The position numbers were made by a program, and so were the translations under genes. DNA of 64,000 bases from Psettodes erumei (taxonomy: Eukaryota > Chordata > Actinopteri > Pleuronectiformes > Psettodidae): the NCBI GenBank assembly GCA_016785225.1, contig JAFBJZ010000343.1:62001-126000 (forward strand), written 5' to 3'. Below, in pieces: positions 43,856-57,038 of this stretch (positions are counted from its first letter, which is position 1; each line of letters opens with the position of its first letter). The notes beneath the pieces were generated by a model, which had not been told where the DNA came from, made no database searches, and saw only the letters and a list, made by a program, of their open reading frames with translations.

Positions 43856-46157
43856 GCACTAATCTTTCTCTCTTTGAGGTCCACATCATCATGTATTTAA
43901 TGTACTCTGCATTAGACAACAGTCTTTTTTTTTACTTTGTAAGGGAATCTGGGTACAAGTGAATAGAGAGGTTGTAAATATTGGGAGAGTGACCACATGG
44001 CCTTCACTGTTGATAGGCACCCATAGTAAGTCCCATTTGAACTGTTATTCTGCCTCACCCACTGTTCTGTACAAAAGGTACAAACGTGAAATTTGAGCGG
44101 GGGGTTGTTGTGTTCCACCGAGCTGACAGCAGAGGTAATCACAGAGCTGAATCATTGTGGGAGAGTTGCTGCTACAGTCGAAATTATTTGCAAGGTCCAG
44201 TCCTGCTTAACCTCTGAGACGGGGATGAAGTCTCATGGTACTTGTATTTCTGACAGCATTTCATTCATCAGGCCTGTGATTCAGGATCACCAACATGCAG
44301 TCCATAATCACTCAGGCTTTGTCTGGTTCCGTGTGCTGTAGGTCTTTTTTTGGTTGTCAAAATAATCCTTAGTTTTTGTTCCCTTCTTCCCATGGTTTTC
44401 ATTAGAAGTTGCATTTGCTAACCTGGTTGCTATGGTGACGAACGCTCTCCCGTGGATGCTGAGAGTGGTTCTGGTCCAGTGTCAACAGAGTGGCCTGGAA
44501 GCACTCGCAGTATCTTTGAACAAAGACAGAAGTTCCCAACTCACCCCACACAGGGATTCACATGAGGTCTACTTGGAGCATCTAATGACGAGTGATAAAC
44601 ACTGTAAAATGTGGCTGACAATTTCCAAGAAAAGAAAATGTAAATATTGAATTAACATGATATGGTAAAAATACTCTATATTGGGTGAGCAACTCCCCAG
44701 ACAAAATTATAACTGTATGTACAGTCGGGTGTGTGAGTTACACAACCTTTCAGTGCTAATTTGAAACAATACCATAGATGCATTGCATTACTGATGCAGT
44801 GTGGCTTATTATTCCTAAAAAGAGTGAAAGTAAAGTGAACAATCTTGGTGAAAAACTTTTTTGTGTGTGTCTGTCCGTGTCTTTTTAAATGGGAAATTTG
44901 ACAAACAACCAATTCACCCTTTTTTGCATTCCTGTTATTCACACAAACAAAAAGTAAACAATGCAATCCCGATTCTCATTTCCTATACTCTCAGCATGTA
45001 ATTCCTTTTATTACTATGGCAACACAAGCCACAAGCCACAAGCACACAGCAACACAAGCCTATAATGTAGACACAATGTAGACAAAATGTAGACAAGCCA
45101 AACGTAAAAAAATAATAACAAAGAAGTGCCTTATCTTTCTCATCCCTCTTCAAGGCAGTGCCGGCGCTATCCGCTGTATGAATTTGTCTGACATGACGCA
45201 CCCTGAGAAAAGTGCATGGCATGATGATAATCAAACCAAATTAAAGATTCCCTCTACTTGATGGTTTTTCTACTTTTTTTGCTTTTAGAATGGGGCACAG
45301 GCTCAGATGAATAAGACACTGAATCAGACACTTTTTTTTGTCTTTTGTTGGAACAAAAGCTTGAGAGAACAAGGGTTCTCTACTTTATTATTTCCACAAT
45401 GGTGAGAGAGAGACTGCCTTCATGTAGTGGTGGAACAATGGAGGCTTTTTTATGTGATGTGTGGCAAAGGTGTTGCTTTTCATGTTTCCCTGTGTAATGA
45501 GGCTGCATTTACCTTGCAAATAGGCGTTTTTTTTAGGTCTCCTGCTCACAACTCACCATCATTCAAGGCTTCCCCTGTGTATGTGTGTGCATGTGTGTGT
45601 TCAAGCATGCATGTATTCTGTCTGCTATAGCGGGTGCATATGTAAATGTGTGTGTGTGCATATATGTAAGTACATAGCCTCTTTCTAGTTGCCAGAAGAC
45701 TTGGCCTCATTCTGAAAGCAAGCCACCATATGTTGACTGGTCTACAGAAAGCCAGAAGAGAAAGACGTCAGCTCAGAGGGAAGGGAATAAAAAAACCAAC
45801 AGCAAAAATATGGTAATTGCTCAGCTGGTTGTGCATTAATTTTCTTCTTTGACAATAATATGACATAGCTGAAACTCCCATCATTCTGCCAGTGTAGTGC
45901 AGAAGTAAACTTTGTGTCTAACAGGACGATGCCCTCAGCTACGTTTAACAAAGAGATAAAAGAAACAGGAGGAGGTGTTTAAGGGCAATTTAATATTATT
46001 GTGTTCCCACATATCAGCCTGCATGTACTATATGTATAGCACAGTAATATGAAGTAATGAGGCATGGGAGTCAGCCTCAGGAGAGGCTCCGCCAACATAT
46101 GCTGTGCTTCACCAAAGCAGTACAAATGCTCTGACGGACACAACACACCACACATCA
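43856..46157. other. Non-coding stretch, nothing recognised
   Basis: Small tandem repeats of acaatgtagac occur at about 45068-45093, and a diffuse GT tract at about 45580-45660. No gene recognised. Confidence 0.5.
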
Positions 46158-46189
46158 CTTCTTCTTCTTCTTTTTCTTCTTCTTCTTCT
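46158..46189. repeat. (TTC)n microsatellite
   Basis: About ten TTC units with one interruption. Confidence 0.95.
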
Positions 46190-48376
46190 CAGCAGTTTTA
46201 TCCATTTAAAATGAAATCTACTACACAATAGTATGTGTGTGTTTTTTTGGTTCTTTTTAAAATTTCAGAATCCCGTGGAACCCACAGAACAGTCAACCAC
46301 CAACAATGCAACCCATGTGGCGTTTCACATTCATGGGTTTGAATGCATTCTTTGAATTTGTGAACTGAAGTTTTTTAAGCTAATAGTAACACTAAATTGT
46401 TCTTTAATTTGTAATCTGCAATGAGTTGTGCAGTTACTAGAAAATATTGTACAAGTCAAGACTGCCACTGCCACTGCAAAATGTTCGACAGTGAACAAAT
46501 AACCCACATATCAATGGAAAGGCTAAGATTCTGTACGTGGTTAACTGGGCAATTTAACAGGATAGAGTTGGGTCATAATGCAAACAGTGCAGCAATGCAA
46601 CAACAAGAGCATAATATTGTTTTATGTGTTTATGTGTGGGATAGCTTCAGTACAATATGGTTGCAATGCCCCTAATATTGGTTTTAATGCTCACTTTTCT
46701 GAATTGATAGCCAAAATGTGTCTTTTCTGATATATGATAGATACTGTCATGTAATCAGTCTGGTCAAAGTAATACATGCTGAAGTGCAATTTTCCTTGCT
46801 CTCATCTTCTTCATCATCAGTTGTAATATGAAAGAGTACAGTGATTATAAGTGAGAATATAAGTAAGTATACAACATCCATTAATTCTCATTCTGAAAAA
46901 AGTCAATTCTGGTCACAATGACTGATTTTGGACTGTTAGGTATGGTATGTAGTAAAGTTATGTATTTGATGCTTTGTTCAGATGAAGGGATTTCTTAGAG
47001 GATCAGAGGAGTATTTCAGCTATGAATTTCATCACCACAGTGAGCTGCAGAAAGTAAACAATTGCCTTCATAGTCAAGCACATGGGCATGAGGTAGACTG
47101 AACAAAAGCTCTCAGTCCTGTTGTTGCTATTACAGCTTTAATGAACAGGTAAAAGGTGATCTCTCCTGTGGCCACAATTAAAATGTCCTTTTGTTCATTG
47201 TGAAAAAAAGGGTGGGGATATGTATTATTCTACAGCTCAGTATCTTTTTCAGAGGTGGAATGGAGACACAACATCTGCACAATATTGTTCTCTGTTCTCT
47301 GAACCCTACAGAGTAACACTGGGCCAGAGTATGACTCTTAAAATGGATCACATAACTCGGGTCAGCTGAAGTTCATCGGAACTTTTTTCTTGCCAGGATC
47401 CCCAGTCCTGACAAGGATCCGAGTACTTGGATGGGTGCAGGCACAGCACACCTTACAGTTCTGTCAGTGCTACAATGGCATCTTGCCTGCAATGGTGTGT
47501 ACAGACAGTGGAGATACTGACTTGAGTAAATCCATAGGGAAGACAGAATGGATGGCATGAGACTGTGACATAATCAAAGACAGGTGAGGAGAAGAGAGCA
47601 TGAGACAGCCACCCTCTTTTCTGTCAGGCTCCTTCCAAAAGGAAACGAGACGAGGAGGACGGCTCAGTCCGCCACCTGGCAAGCCATGTCCCAGCAAGGC
47701 AAAGGGTGCTCCAATCTCCCGTCTCATACTAATCCCATCCTTTACAATGACTGGATGCCTGCAAGTGTGATACTAGGCAGTGTTGAATGTTGGGCTTTGG
47801 CCTGTTTCAGAACCAGCTCATCCACCTTTGATTTTAAGTTTAGGACCATAAATGACTAATTTGTTTACAGAGTTTATACATTTGAAATAATCATTTGTTT
47901 CCTTCCAGAAATCAATGTATATCCTTCAGGGAAATATGTTGACTGTATTTTCATCTTCATAAAACATATGCAAAGCTGACTGCTTTTTAAATCTTACAGA
48001 CTGAATGTTAATAACCAGCAGCAGGGTTGTCTGTTAGAGTACATGAATATGTTCATTCACCTCCCGCACAATGCCATGTCCTCACCACCAGGGTGCTGAT
48101 TCTCAGAACACTGTGTCTTTTCAGTCATCTTTTGTGTAATCCTTTCAACTGATGAGGGACCATGTATCTGCATTTGAAGAAAAGAAAATACCTCTGGGCG
48201 TTACCTGTTTGTGAAAGAGCTTTTTGTTCAGATTTCTGCCCTCCCCTCCCTTTCAAAGAGAGCAGACATTATCCTGCAGCAGCAGCTCAAAAATAGATGC
48301 AGCATCGATGCATTTATTGGTGGCCTCAGCAAACAGGCTAGCACAGCACACTGATGTCAGTTACAGACAGAGCTCT
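46190..48376. other. Non-coding stretch, nothing recognised
   Basis: No motif on either strand. Overlapping open frames at 47373-47859 are in opposite orientations and unsupported. Confidence 0.5.

Positions 48377-48404
<28 letters not shown>
48377..48404. repeat. (TG)n microsatellite
   Basis: About 14 TG units. Confidence 0.96.
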
Positions 48405-48413
<9 letters not shown>

Positions 48414-50117
48414 GTCACAGTCCCAGAGCCTCAATACAACTCAGCAAAAATAATTCACAAATAGTGATAGAAGAATCCCCAACTGCAGCAGCATGCATTC
48501 ATAATAAGAGGAATGGATGTGCAGGGCCTGTCCCTTCCATGCTGGGCTCTAGTATATAAATGACTGGCTCGTCTCATTCTGTAATGGGAGATTCAGAGCC
48601 CCGAAAGCTGATGGTGGAGCCGGTCATTTGTCACGCCTGCTCTCCTCCAACTCTCTGACATGATTGATGCTGGGACCTCCCTCCGCTCTGATCCACCACC
48701 CTGCCAGCTCTTGATTAAAAATCCATCCTTGCTGACGTTTACATATTAAAGTTGGTAGTTAGGGCAGTTTTCCATGTGGAAACAAAAGGGGTCTGTGCCG
48801 AATGTTATCGATCACCTTGACAATGCATTTGTACTGAGTCTAAATGAGGACAAGAGGAGAATTAGTTGTATATGCTGATGATACAAGATGCTTGTATTCC
48901 TCCAGGCCCAGCACATATTATCTCTGACTGATTTGTGATTGTAGCAGCCAGGAGTGAAAAGTTGCAGCCTGTTATTATCTATGATCATTTTCATAGCATA
49001 TCATAATTTCTAACAGGAATACATTTTTGCTTTGCTATTCATGTGATACAAATATTATCCTTTAGAACTTGACCAGGAAAATCACTAAACTCACAGATGT
49101 CATACACATATTGCTGGAATCGCCACAACTGACATTTTCCAAAGTTTTAATAATAATTATCTTCACTATCCATCAAGCATTTCCATAAATGCTCAGATTT
49201 GAAAAAAAGAGGCTATTTTTTATTTAAGGTCTTCCATCCCAAACATCAAAGTTAGGCTTTTTCAGCAATACTTTTTCTTCCTAATTCTGCTGACCTATCA
49301 CTGCAAATAGGAACACAATGAGGATTTATACTAGTGTTTTGAAAGTATTGGGTGAAACAGCTAAATGAGACAATTTTTACACTCACTACAAATCAATCAA
49401 TAACTTAAGATGTCTGCTGGTTTCAGAGAAAACTATCTTTATGCCCTTACGAGTTTGAAGTTTTACACTAAAATTTTTAATTGATGAAATTTTAACACCG
49501 TGTTTTATAGGCAGCAAACACAGTGTCAAAGGGAGTGCAATTCACAAGACTGCTTTCTAGTGACCAGAGCATGTGGCCATTTTTGAAGACAACAGGCAAG
49601 ACAGCAAATTATAATTTGCTATGATAACGGTGGAGGGAGAGGTCAAGACTTAGCCCATGAAAAATTCAGTCTTTGTTGGTGGACAAAGTTATGGATGGGG
49701 TCATAATAGTTGGAAGTGATTACGGCTGGAACAGCTGGTGGTCTTTTAAACTGCATGAGCAGAAGAGACGTGAATTCTGTGAATTGCCAAAAAGTGCCTG
49801 AAGGTCGATGGGTTCAGAGATGTTGCAAGTGTTAGGAAATCAGGCTCATCACATCTGAAGAGCTGCAAAACAACTCGGTTTTGAAGATTTCAGTTTCTGT
49901 GAAGGGAAACAGTTTCTCTTTCTTCACAGGTACTCACAAACTGAGGCTAGTTGGAAGAAACACCATCCTCTGTGAGGCAGGTATCTGCAGTGAAGTGTAT
50001 CAGAGTGGGGGAAAAAGTGATTCCATCTGTAAATATACTGATGGATTCATTAAAGGCTTGCTTGCTTCAGTAAAGCTGGGGAAGCTTATTCCATGGTCAG
50101 ACCTGCAGGTGTATTTC
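48405..50117. other. Non-coding stretch, nothing recognised
   Basis: No gene, RNA or transposon motif recognised. Confidence 0.5.
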
Positions 50118-50143
50118 AGAGAGAGAGAGAGAGAGAGAGAGAG
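50118..50143. repeat. (GA)n microsatellite
   Basis: About 13 GA units. The Arg-Glu and Ser-Leu runs in open frames here come from it. Confidence 0.96.
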
Positions 50144-51633
50144 CGGCCATTTCCACCTCTGAAATCTAATACTACAAAGAGAGAAATATGACAAATTTGG
50201 GCCTGGTTCTTCATGACAATTTTTGTCAGTGTGTTTCCTGCATCCATTCTATTCTGAAACCTCATTTTTGTGGCTGACATAAATGAAAAAAACTGTCCCA
50301 CAAAGGTGTGTCCTGAAGAAAAGCAGTGCAGTCTTTGCTGCATGCTATGCTCAGAATTCATAGCTGTACATACCAGGGGAACCATGGACTACAAAACATT
50401 AAAGTTGTGCTGCACAGATCTAGATCAGTCATGTTACTGACAGATGATACAGACAGATGACGACCGAGGCACAGCTGCACATACACGTTTAACATTACTC
50501 ATGATAGCACATTACATTTTAATAAGATTTTACATAAACTACGTCGCCCATCATTCATTGCCACATTAGAAATGCTAACGCTTATTTATCAGTTCCTAAA
50601 GACACTCGCTGGTTAATCAGTTATTAGAATACTGGTCAACCTCCACAAACGCTTGCTCTTCAGAAGACCTTTCAGAAGACATCCCTTTTCTCAGTCTGTG
50701 GAAGGCTCTTCTCGTAGATAAGTATGTCCTACTATTCGTAAACTAAACTTCATGTGAAAAAAGTCAGAAAAAAATGTTTCGGTCTTCCTAGCTTTGTTCT
50801 ATGAGCCAAAATTTGAGATGCTGGTTAGAGATAGCAGTTCTATTTGGAAAACTAAACTGTAGCTGCTATGATTTCTCGTGGAAATACATAATGAATCCCT
50901 CACAGACAACATTTTAAAAGTAACCACTCAGTGTCGTCTATCCCTGATAACGTGTTGAAAACCTCCAATATATTCTGAGCAGATTATTCCATTCAAAGCA
51001 GTAAGGTGTCCCAGATACACGTCTCTATAAATAAATAGTTGCCATTGGTTACACTGCTTCTGGAGTCCAAATGAAATTAAACTGCACTATTTGTTTCTGC
51101 CACAACATGTTCTCAAAGATCACATTCTCAAAATCTGATCTCACCTGTAAATCTCAGCATCAGTCAATTCACATGTAAAACAGTGTGGTCCTTGTTCAGC
51201 AGTACTGAAAACAAAAGTGGTCTGTATATAGCTTGGAAGATGAACTTTTTTCACATCATGTCTGTGACTCTGTTGGATCAGCTGTCAACATTTCACAGTT
51301 TTCTGGTTTAGTACCAAATTTATATATCAATATTCTATTTCCCCCCCTTTCAAATCAGGAGAAATATTTACCCTGATTTTGAAAACCATTTCTTTTTTGA
51401 GGCTTCAAGGCCCCGACTCCTTGGGTGAGGGGTTCATGCACAAGACTCCACTCCAGGGATGAAGGAATGCTGGAGATGGATCAACTAAAAAAAAGGGAGA
51501 AATAAGAATGAAATTCAAGGTCTTTATACCTAAAATGAAAGTTGGCAAAATGTTGGTGGAAAATGCAGCCCTCTCCAACTCTGGAATATTTTACATTAAC
51601 ATGATCTGCACCACTGTCACTGTCTGACGTGTG
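50144..51633. other. Non-coding stretch, nothing recognised
   Basis: No motif recognised. Confidence 0.5.
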
Positions 51634-51770
51634 AATAGAATAGAATAGAACAGAATGCATTTATCTGCATAGCAGTGACCAGTTACGGCATTTCCTGCAT
51701 TTAGTGCATTTATTTGGCATTTACTTTGTGCATCTCCATAGTGGCATATAGAGTTTAAAGAAATAACATG
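51634..51770 (-). repeat. LINE-type 3' tail with ATTCT repeats, minus orientation
   Basis: On the minus strand GCAGATAAATGCATTCTG leads to repeated TTCTA pentamers ending near 51634. It resembles the 3' ends of CR1/L2/Rex-type LINEs. No coding part is attached; the 5' limit is arbitrary. Confidence 0.45.
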
Positions 51771-51860
51771 CATAAGTAATCATTGTCATTAATCACAATT
51801 AAAACTAGTTTGAAAATAAATAGTCTTTATTGCACCATGCTCAGAGCTCAGTATCTTTGG

Positions 51861-51903
51861 ATATATATATATACACATACATATAAGATATATATATATA
51901 TCT
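51861..51903. repeat. AT-rich palindromic repeat
   Basis: Two AT runs around acacatac; the second (agatatatatatatatct, about 51886-51903) is a perfect palindrome. Confidence 0.9.
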
Positions 51904-54900
51904 TAGTATCATATCTCAGGATATGATTGCACAGTTGGAACCTGAAGGAAGTTCTTTGTTCTTTGATGACACTGTTCAGAACTGTTTAGAAGTCTCAAAG
52001 TGTGGCTCTTAATGGACCTTACAGAGAGCAGCAGAGGGAAACAGGTGGTTGCCTGGTTGGGGTTGCGTGTCCTTGATTATGTTTGTGGCCCAATGTAGGC
52101 ATTGGGAGCTGTATCTTGATCCTGTATCCCGGTCAGGGTTTGAGGTGCTGGGACTTACCACATCTTGTATATATAGTGCAACATTGTACATGTGACAGAA
52201 AGGTTGCAAGCCCTGTGTGCTGCATGCCACCTCTTCATGGAGAACATAAAATCTCCTTTTCCACTGTCCAACTCCCCTTTCAACTAAACCCCTTCTTAGT
52301 TTATGGGCCCTGTGAACTTCATGAATGCACCGTTGACCATAAAAATACAAACAGACATTCTTTTTGGGAATATCCTTTTCCATTAAGAAGTGGCATCCAG
52401 GGGGATGAATGATTATCTTGAAACAAAAGTTTTATTCCACTCTCATTTGGAAGCCTTGAGTCATGCGTAGAGCCATATGTTAACTAAATTAGCATCATGT
52501 ACACTAGTTTGCATTCATAACCAAAGGAGTGTTAATGCAGTAATATCTTTAGATTCAGATAAGTATCCTCATCTGTGCTTGGGGCAACATTTTAATGTGT
52601 GTGCCATCGTTGGCTCCTACACTCCAGGGAAGCCAGCGATTTACATTAAAACAGTTTGTCTTGTTGATTTTGCACAGAGCGTAGAGGAAATCTGTGTATT
52701 ATTTGAAGTGCTGTAAGGGGGATAAAAGTTTGATTTATCAAGGAAATTGAAAATTTAACACAAAATTGTTGTGTTGACAGACCTAAATCATTACTGTTGC
52801 AGAGCTGCACCTCCCTGTTGCTAAAATGGTATGTAAAATAGCAATGACCTTGATTTCTGGTGAGACAGCATGTAATCTTGTTGAGGATGAAGCTATTGCA
52901 TCCCTCACAAGGTCTGTCACAAAAGTATTCAATTTTCCTCATTACCTCCTAGCAATCTTTACCCCTTAGGACACTACTGGAGCACTCTCAAATTTTGATG
53001 GTGATAGGAGGGTTTTAATTTGGGGACTTTTGATAAAAAACATTCTTAATGCCAAGGAGGAACACCTTAGTAGGAACAAAACTATGTCATGATATCAGTT
53101 AGGAGTGTCTTCCTGTTTTGAGATGCTTGATGAGTAGGCCTTGATCATTGATGCACTGGTAAATTCAGTCATAAGCTGTCAGTCAGGCAAGCTTTCAGCC
53201 TCAGCTTTCAGGTGGACCTGTCAGTCCTGCTACAGTCCGCTTAGATTGTAAACCATTCAACCACTGTCAGGATCTTAATAGCATGTAAATTGTATGTGTG
53301 TGTGTCTGTGTGTTGGGGGGAGGGTACTGAAATTAGTCTTTAACCACTCTGTCTTTTGTTAAGTTAAATGGTTGTTTTGTGGTAATGCAGTTCATAACAT
53401 GATGATCAGACATTATCATTTGGGAGGAATGTCTTTCATTTTTAGCCCATCGAAGCCTTGGAAGAGAGTTGGAAGGTTTCTGTGCTCCCCAACATCAACC
53501 CTGATCAGAATACTTTGAGGCTTATAGGAGCCTGGATTTACAGAACATCATGCCTCGAATAATCCCAATCAGCATGGGACAAGAGCGGGGTAACAGATGA
53601 ACTATACAGATTGTGTTTGCAGCATGTGAGTAGATTATTATTGGTCATCTGTGAGCAACAACATGACATGGCTGGAATGGCCAACACACAGAACATTTGG
53701 CATTGGATAATGGCAGATAGTGGGCCCAGACAGCAGACTGGCAACATACTGTCAACAATTATCTAACAGTTTTACAATGAATCACCTCAAGGAATGGTTT
53801 TAAGTATATGGTTGAGGTTGAATGGCAGTTTTTAAATATTTTTATATAATATGAATACCAATTGTGTTTTACCTTTAATGTCAAGGTCAATACACTGCAA
53901 AACTTTTTTTCTTTCTCTTTCTACAACTTCAAATTACTTTAATACATTGAGACTGGAAGTTAATTCTTTAAAGATCTCACCACAGTGTATTCTGGTGGGT
54001 CAGACAGTTATACAGTTGTTATTGAAATATCTTTACACCTAACTTTTCATAATCTACTTGATCCAAATCTTGGTGGTCCCAGTGCATAAAACAGGGAGAT
54101 TGCATGATGTGATGCAGCCATTTGATTTCTCCAGAGAGGAACTGGAACTTATTTCTGTTGTAATGAAATCAACATTAATGAACCCGCATTGGCCCATATT
54201 GGCCAAGGCGCTATATCTATTTCACACCTTAGAAATAGAGTTTGGCCAAAACCAATTTAATGAAAGGGACAAAATTTAATCAAGGTGGCAATGTACAAGG
54301 CCAAGCAGGAATATGGAGGGTGAAGATGAAGGTGAAAATGAATATGAGGGATGGAAATATTAGGCAAGTGTACATCTGATATAGCTGTTTAGAAAAGCAT
54401 AATTTACAGAGTGGTAGTAGAATCATGTATTAGAGTGTATAACTGTCAACACTTCACATAGAATGGGAGAAGGAAGGCGGGATAGTTATTTCTGAAAAAA
54501 ATATGTATCATTGGAAGTGTCCAGGCTCATTCAAACAGAGAGAGTTTGGTTCTTAAGGTATTTTTAAAACCCTCTCAGAAATCCAAGTATGACAGTACTC
54601 TCTGCATCTGCTGGAGAAAGTGGGGAGGCAAACCATATTTTTGGGACTCCTCTGTGTATCTGCTAGAGGGGGGAAAACAATGCCCAACAAGACATGATTA
54701 AAAGTGAGTTGCCCCGAGAAAGTAAGAACATATATTTTTCACAGGAGTAGCTGAAAGGAGATAAATATTTAATGAATACACTGCTGGAGGCTGGTAAAAA
54801 AAAAAGACTCTGACCAGGAAGTGGTAATCACAGGAGAGTTCGACTTTTAGATGCATGGACTGATTTACAGTTGACATTTTCAAAATGGCCACCATTTGTC

Positions 54901-55425
54901 AATCATTAATTGGAACAATAAGCTTCAGAGATGACAACGTAATGTAAAGAAAAAAAATCTCTTGTTCTTTCTTTTCGGCACGTGTATACCTTATGATATA
55001 TACTATGTTGACACTTACCATGAATAGACCTATGGAGCATGATAAATACAGATACAATGTCTGAAGTACATTTTATGGGAAAAGAAATTCTGAAGCTGAA
55101 AAAAGTAAAAGTAAAGAAAAAATTAGAAGGCTGCTTACATTGTTGGAAAGTTTCTACATTGATCTTTGATAATATACAATGATTGAGGAGAGGTAAAAAC
55201 AAGTTAATTAGTAGAAACCAGATTCACAATGGAGCCATCTCTGCCTTAGAAGAAAACCAGTCCTATCAGAAAAGGACTGAAAGCTTTCCTACACTGACTT
55301 TCTCCATGGAGAGAGATGGCTTCCAAAGGTCAAAACTACACAGTAGAAATGTCATGTTAAGTGAGGGTTTAATGTGTATAGGTTTACAACCCTAATATAT
55401 AGAGCTGAGTCAATCTCTTTGGCTT
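51904..55425. other. Non-coding stretch, no gene recognised
   Basis: About 3.5 kb. Open frames such as 52009-52383 (-, 124 codons) and 54058-54279 (+, 73 codons) carry no motif I know, lack splice context and overlap alternatives. A GT tract with a G run lies at about 53297-53324. Confidence 0.45.
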
Positions 55426-55765
55426 GTTTGTGTGATGGTCCAGGTTTTGTGTGGCTTTCCGGCTCTTCCCTCTTCTGTTTCCTTGCTTCCAGGTGGTGGC
55501 AAGAGGCGTGGCTGGTTCCCGACAAACAGACGGGACACACCTGAAGCGAATTAGTAGCAATTGCCCAGCCACTATGAAGACCCAGCTTCCCATGCACTCA
55601 GCGCCAGATGATTGCAGTATCATCCCGCGTTTCCTTGGCTAACCACAACCACGATCTCGACCACGACCTTGACCATGACCACGTCCCCGAAGGGTTTTAA
55701 CCAGCACCGCCAACACCACTTGGTTTGCTCTTCGGGTCATTCCTGCGCTGCCTTTTCACCTAGAG

Positions 55766-56953
55766 CAGGGGTCTCAAACTCCCGGCCCGGGGGCCACTTC
55801 TGGCCCGCGGCCCCCCAACATCCGGCCCGCATCTTGAAGTAAAAAGTTAAATGCAATTTAGCCCTTCAAGTTAATTTTATTTGTTTGTTTTCTACAAGAA
55901 TAATTTTGCATGCAATTTAAATAAAAACATAATAAATAAATAAATAAATCCAAAATGATTTCACGGGAAGTGCTGATGACATGAAAGAGAAGCGCAGACA
56001 AAGAAAAGGTAAATAGTAGGAGAAGACGCAGAAGATGTCGCTCTCCAAACGTAAGTGAAAAGTGGATGACGAACACAGACAATTCCAAGAAAGATGGACA
56101 TTACAGTATTTTTTGTTGAGTTCGGTGGAAATGCCATCTGCCTAATATGTAAAGAGAAACTTGCCCTTCTTAAGGAATATAATCTCAAGCGACATTACGC
56201 GACTAAACACGGAGAGCAGTATGATAAATGCAGTGGAGATGACAGGAAAAAGCGAGCCGAGCAGCTACAAAGAGGACTGTTATCCGAGCAAGAAGTTTTC
56301 CATAAAGCTGCTAAGGACAGCGATGCTGCAGTCAAGGCAAGTTACGTGGTCTGCGAATTAATTCCCAGAGCTGTCCAGAGTTTTCAGTCGTGTTATTTTC
56401 CTTGTTGGGAGCACATATGTGTGTGAGAAACTGTTCTCTACAATGATCTTTAATAAAAGCAAGTACAGGACAAGGCTTACAGATGCTCATCTTGAGGCTG
56501 TACACAGAGTTATAGCTCAGCTATGTGAACAGAAGTGCTGCCAGGTATCTGGCAAGCAATACAGCGCGAATGGACTCCATTTGGAAGCGATTTGTCTGTT
56601 GAGTGAAATGTTAAAATAAGTTATTTAAGATTAAATTTGCACAAACTGTTAAAATGTGCATACAAAGCGAGAGTTCTTTTTTGTGTTGTTAATATGAACA
56701 CCATATGAACATAAGTGCTGTCAGTTCATGAAAGGCTTTTAGTTATTTAAGAATGAGGCCAAAAACATTTGCACTTACTGTGAATTTAATAGTTTTTAAT
56801 ATTATCATACAATGTTTAAAATTGAATAAACCATGTTTTCAGAAATATTTGTGATTTTTTTATTGATACTCTTATCTTAAACACTGAAGTGGCCTCCCAC
56901 TGAGATGACAGTGCTAGCAGTGGCCCCCAGCTCATTTGAGTTTGAGACCCCTG
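55766..56953 (+). mobile_element. hAT transposon, internally deleted, inside the solo LTR
   Basis: Terminal inverted repeats are CAGGGGTCTCAAACTC at 55766-55781 and its exact inverse ending at 56953. The flanking 8-mers acctagag (55758-55765) and gcctagag (56954-56961) agree at seven of eight positions, the hAT target duplication length. Just inside both ends are GGCCC/GGGCCAC-rich sub-terminal repeats. The inside holds the two ends of a transposase gene with the middle removed. Total length is 1188 bp, much shorter than an autonomous hAT. Confidence 0.9.
56035..56620 (+). pseudogene. hAT transposase remnant: zinc finger N-terminus joined to dimerisation C-terminus
   Basis: The N-terminal part (about 56040-56390) contains FFVEFGGNAICLICKEKLA and LKRHYATKHGEQY, a C2H2-type DNA-binding finger (CxxC then HxxxxH) with the YNLKRHYxTKH signature of the hAT group that gave rise to vertebrate GTF2IRD2- and ZBED-like host genes. 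After SYVVCELIPRA (about 56340-56375) the sequence jumps to the C-terminal block CEKLFSTMIFNKSKYRTRLTD (about 56422-56484), part of the hAT dimerisation domain. The catalytic core is missing. A frame change lies at the junction, and the frame is open after it to 56619. It could not transpose by itself; it may have been mobilised by a full-length relative. Confidence 0.85.
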
Positions 56954-57038
56954 GCCTAGAGATAATAAAAGAACTTGTACCTTGTGCCTCGGGTCTCCTG
57001 CACTTCTTGGTCCACAACACCCACCTCGTGTCAGTTTG

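Larger units (their letters stand above)
55431..57033 (+). mobile_element. Solo LTR with 5-bp target duplication, split by a hAT insertion
   Basis: The segment starts TGTGATGGTC and ends CCTCGTGTCA (TG...CA), and is flanked on both sides by gtttg (55426-55430 and 57034-57038), the 5-bp duplication made by LTR retrotransposon integration. Without the hAT insert (55766-56953) and one duplicated 8-mer the LTR is about 407 bp. It contains an AATAAA signal at about 56964 and a GACCAC/T-rich patch (about 55650-55690). No internal retrotransposon sequence remains, so it arose by recombination between two LTRs. The family is probably gypsy-type; not proved. I read it as plus oriented from the AATAAA position. 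Confidence 0.85.

Noticed and set aside
52009..52383. 124-codon minus-strand open frame as a host exon
   Set aside because: No family motif, and the complementary strand has an equally long frame; no support beyond openness.
54058..54279. 73-codon plus-strand frame with FDFSREELELISVV as a possible exon
   Set aside because: The composition looks protein-like, but I recognise no family and see no clear splice sites; too weak to call.
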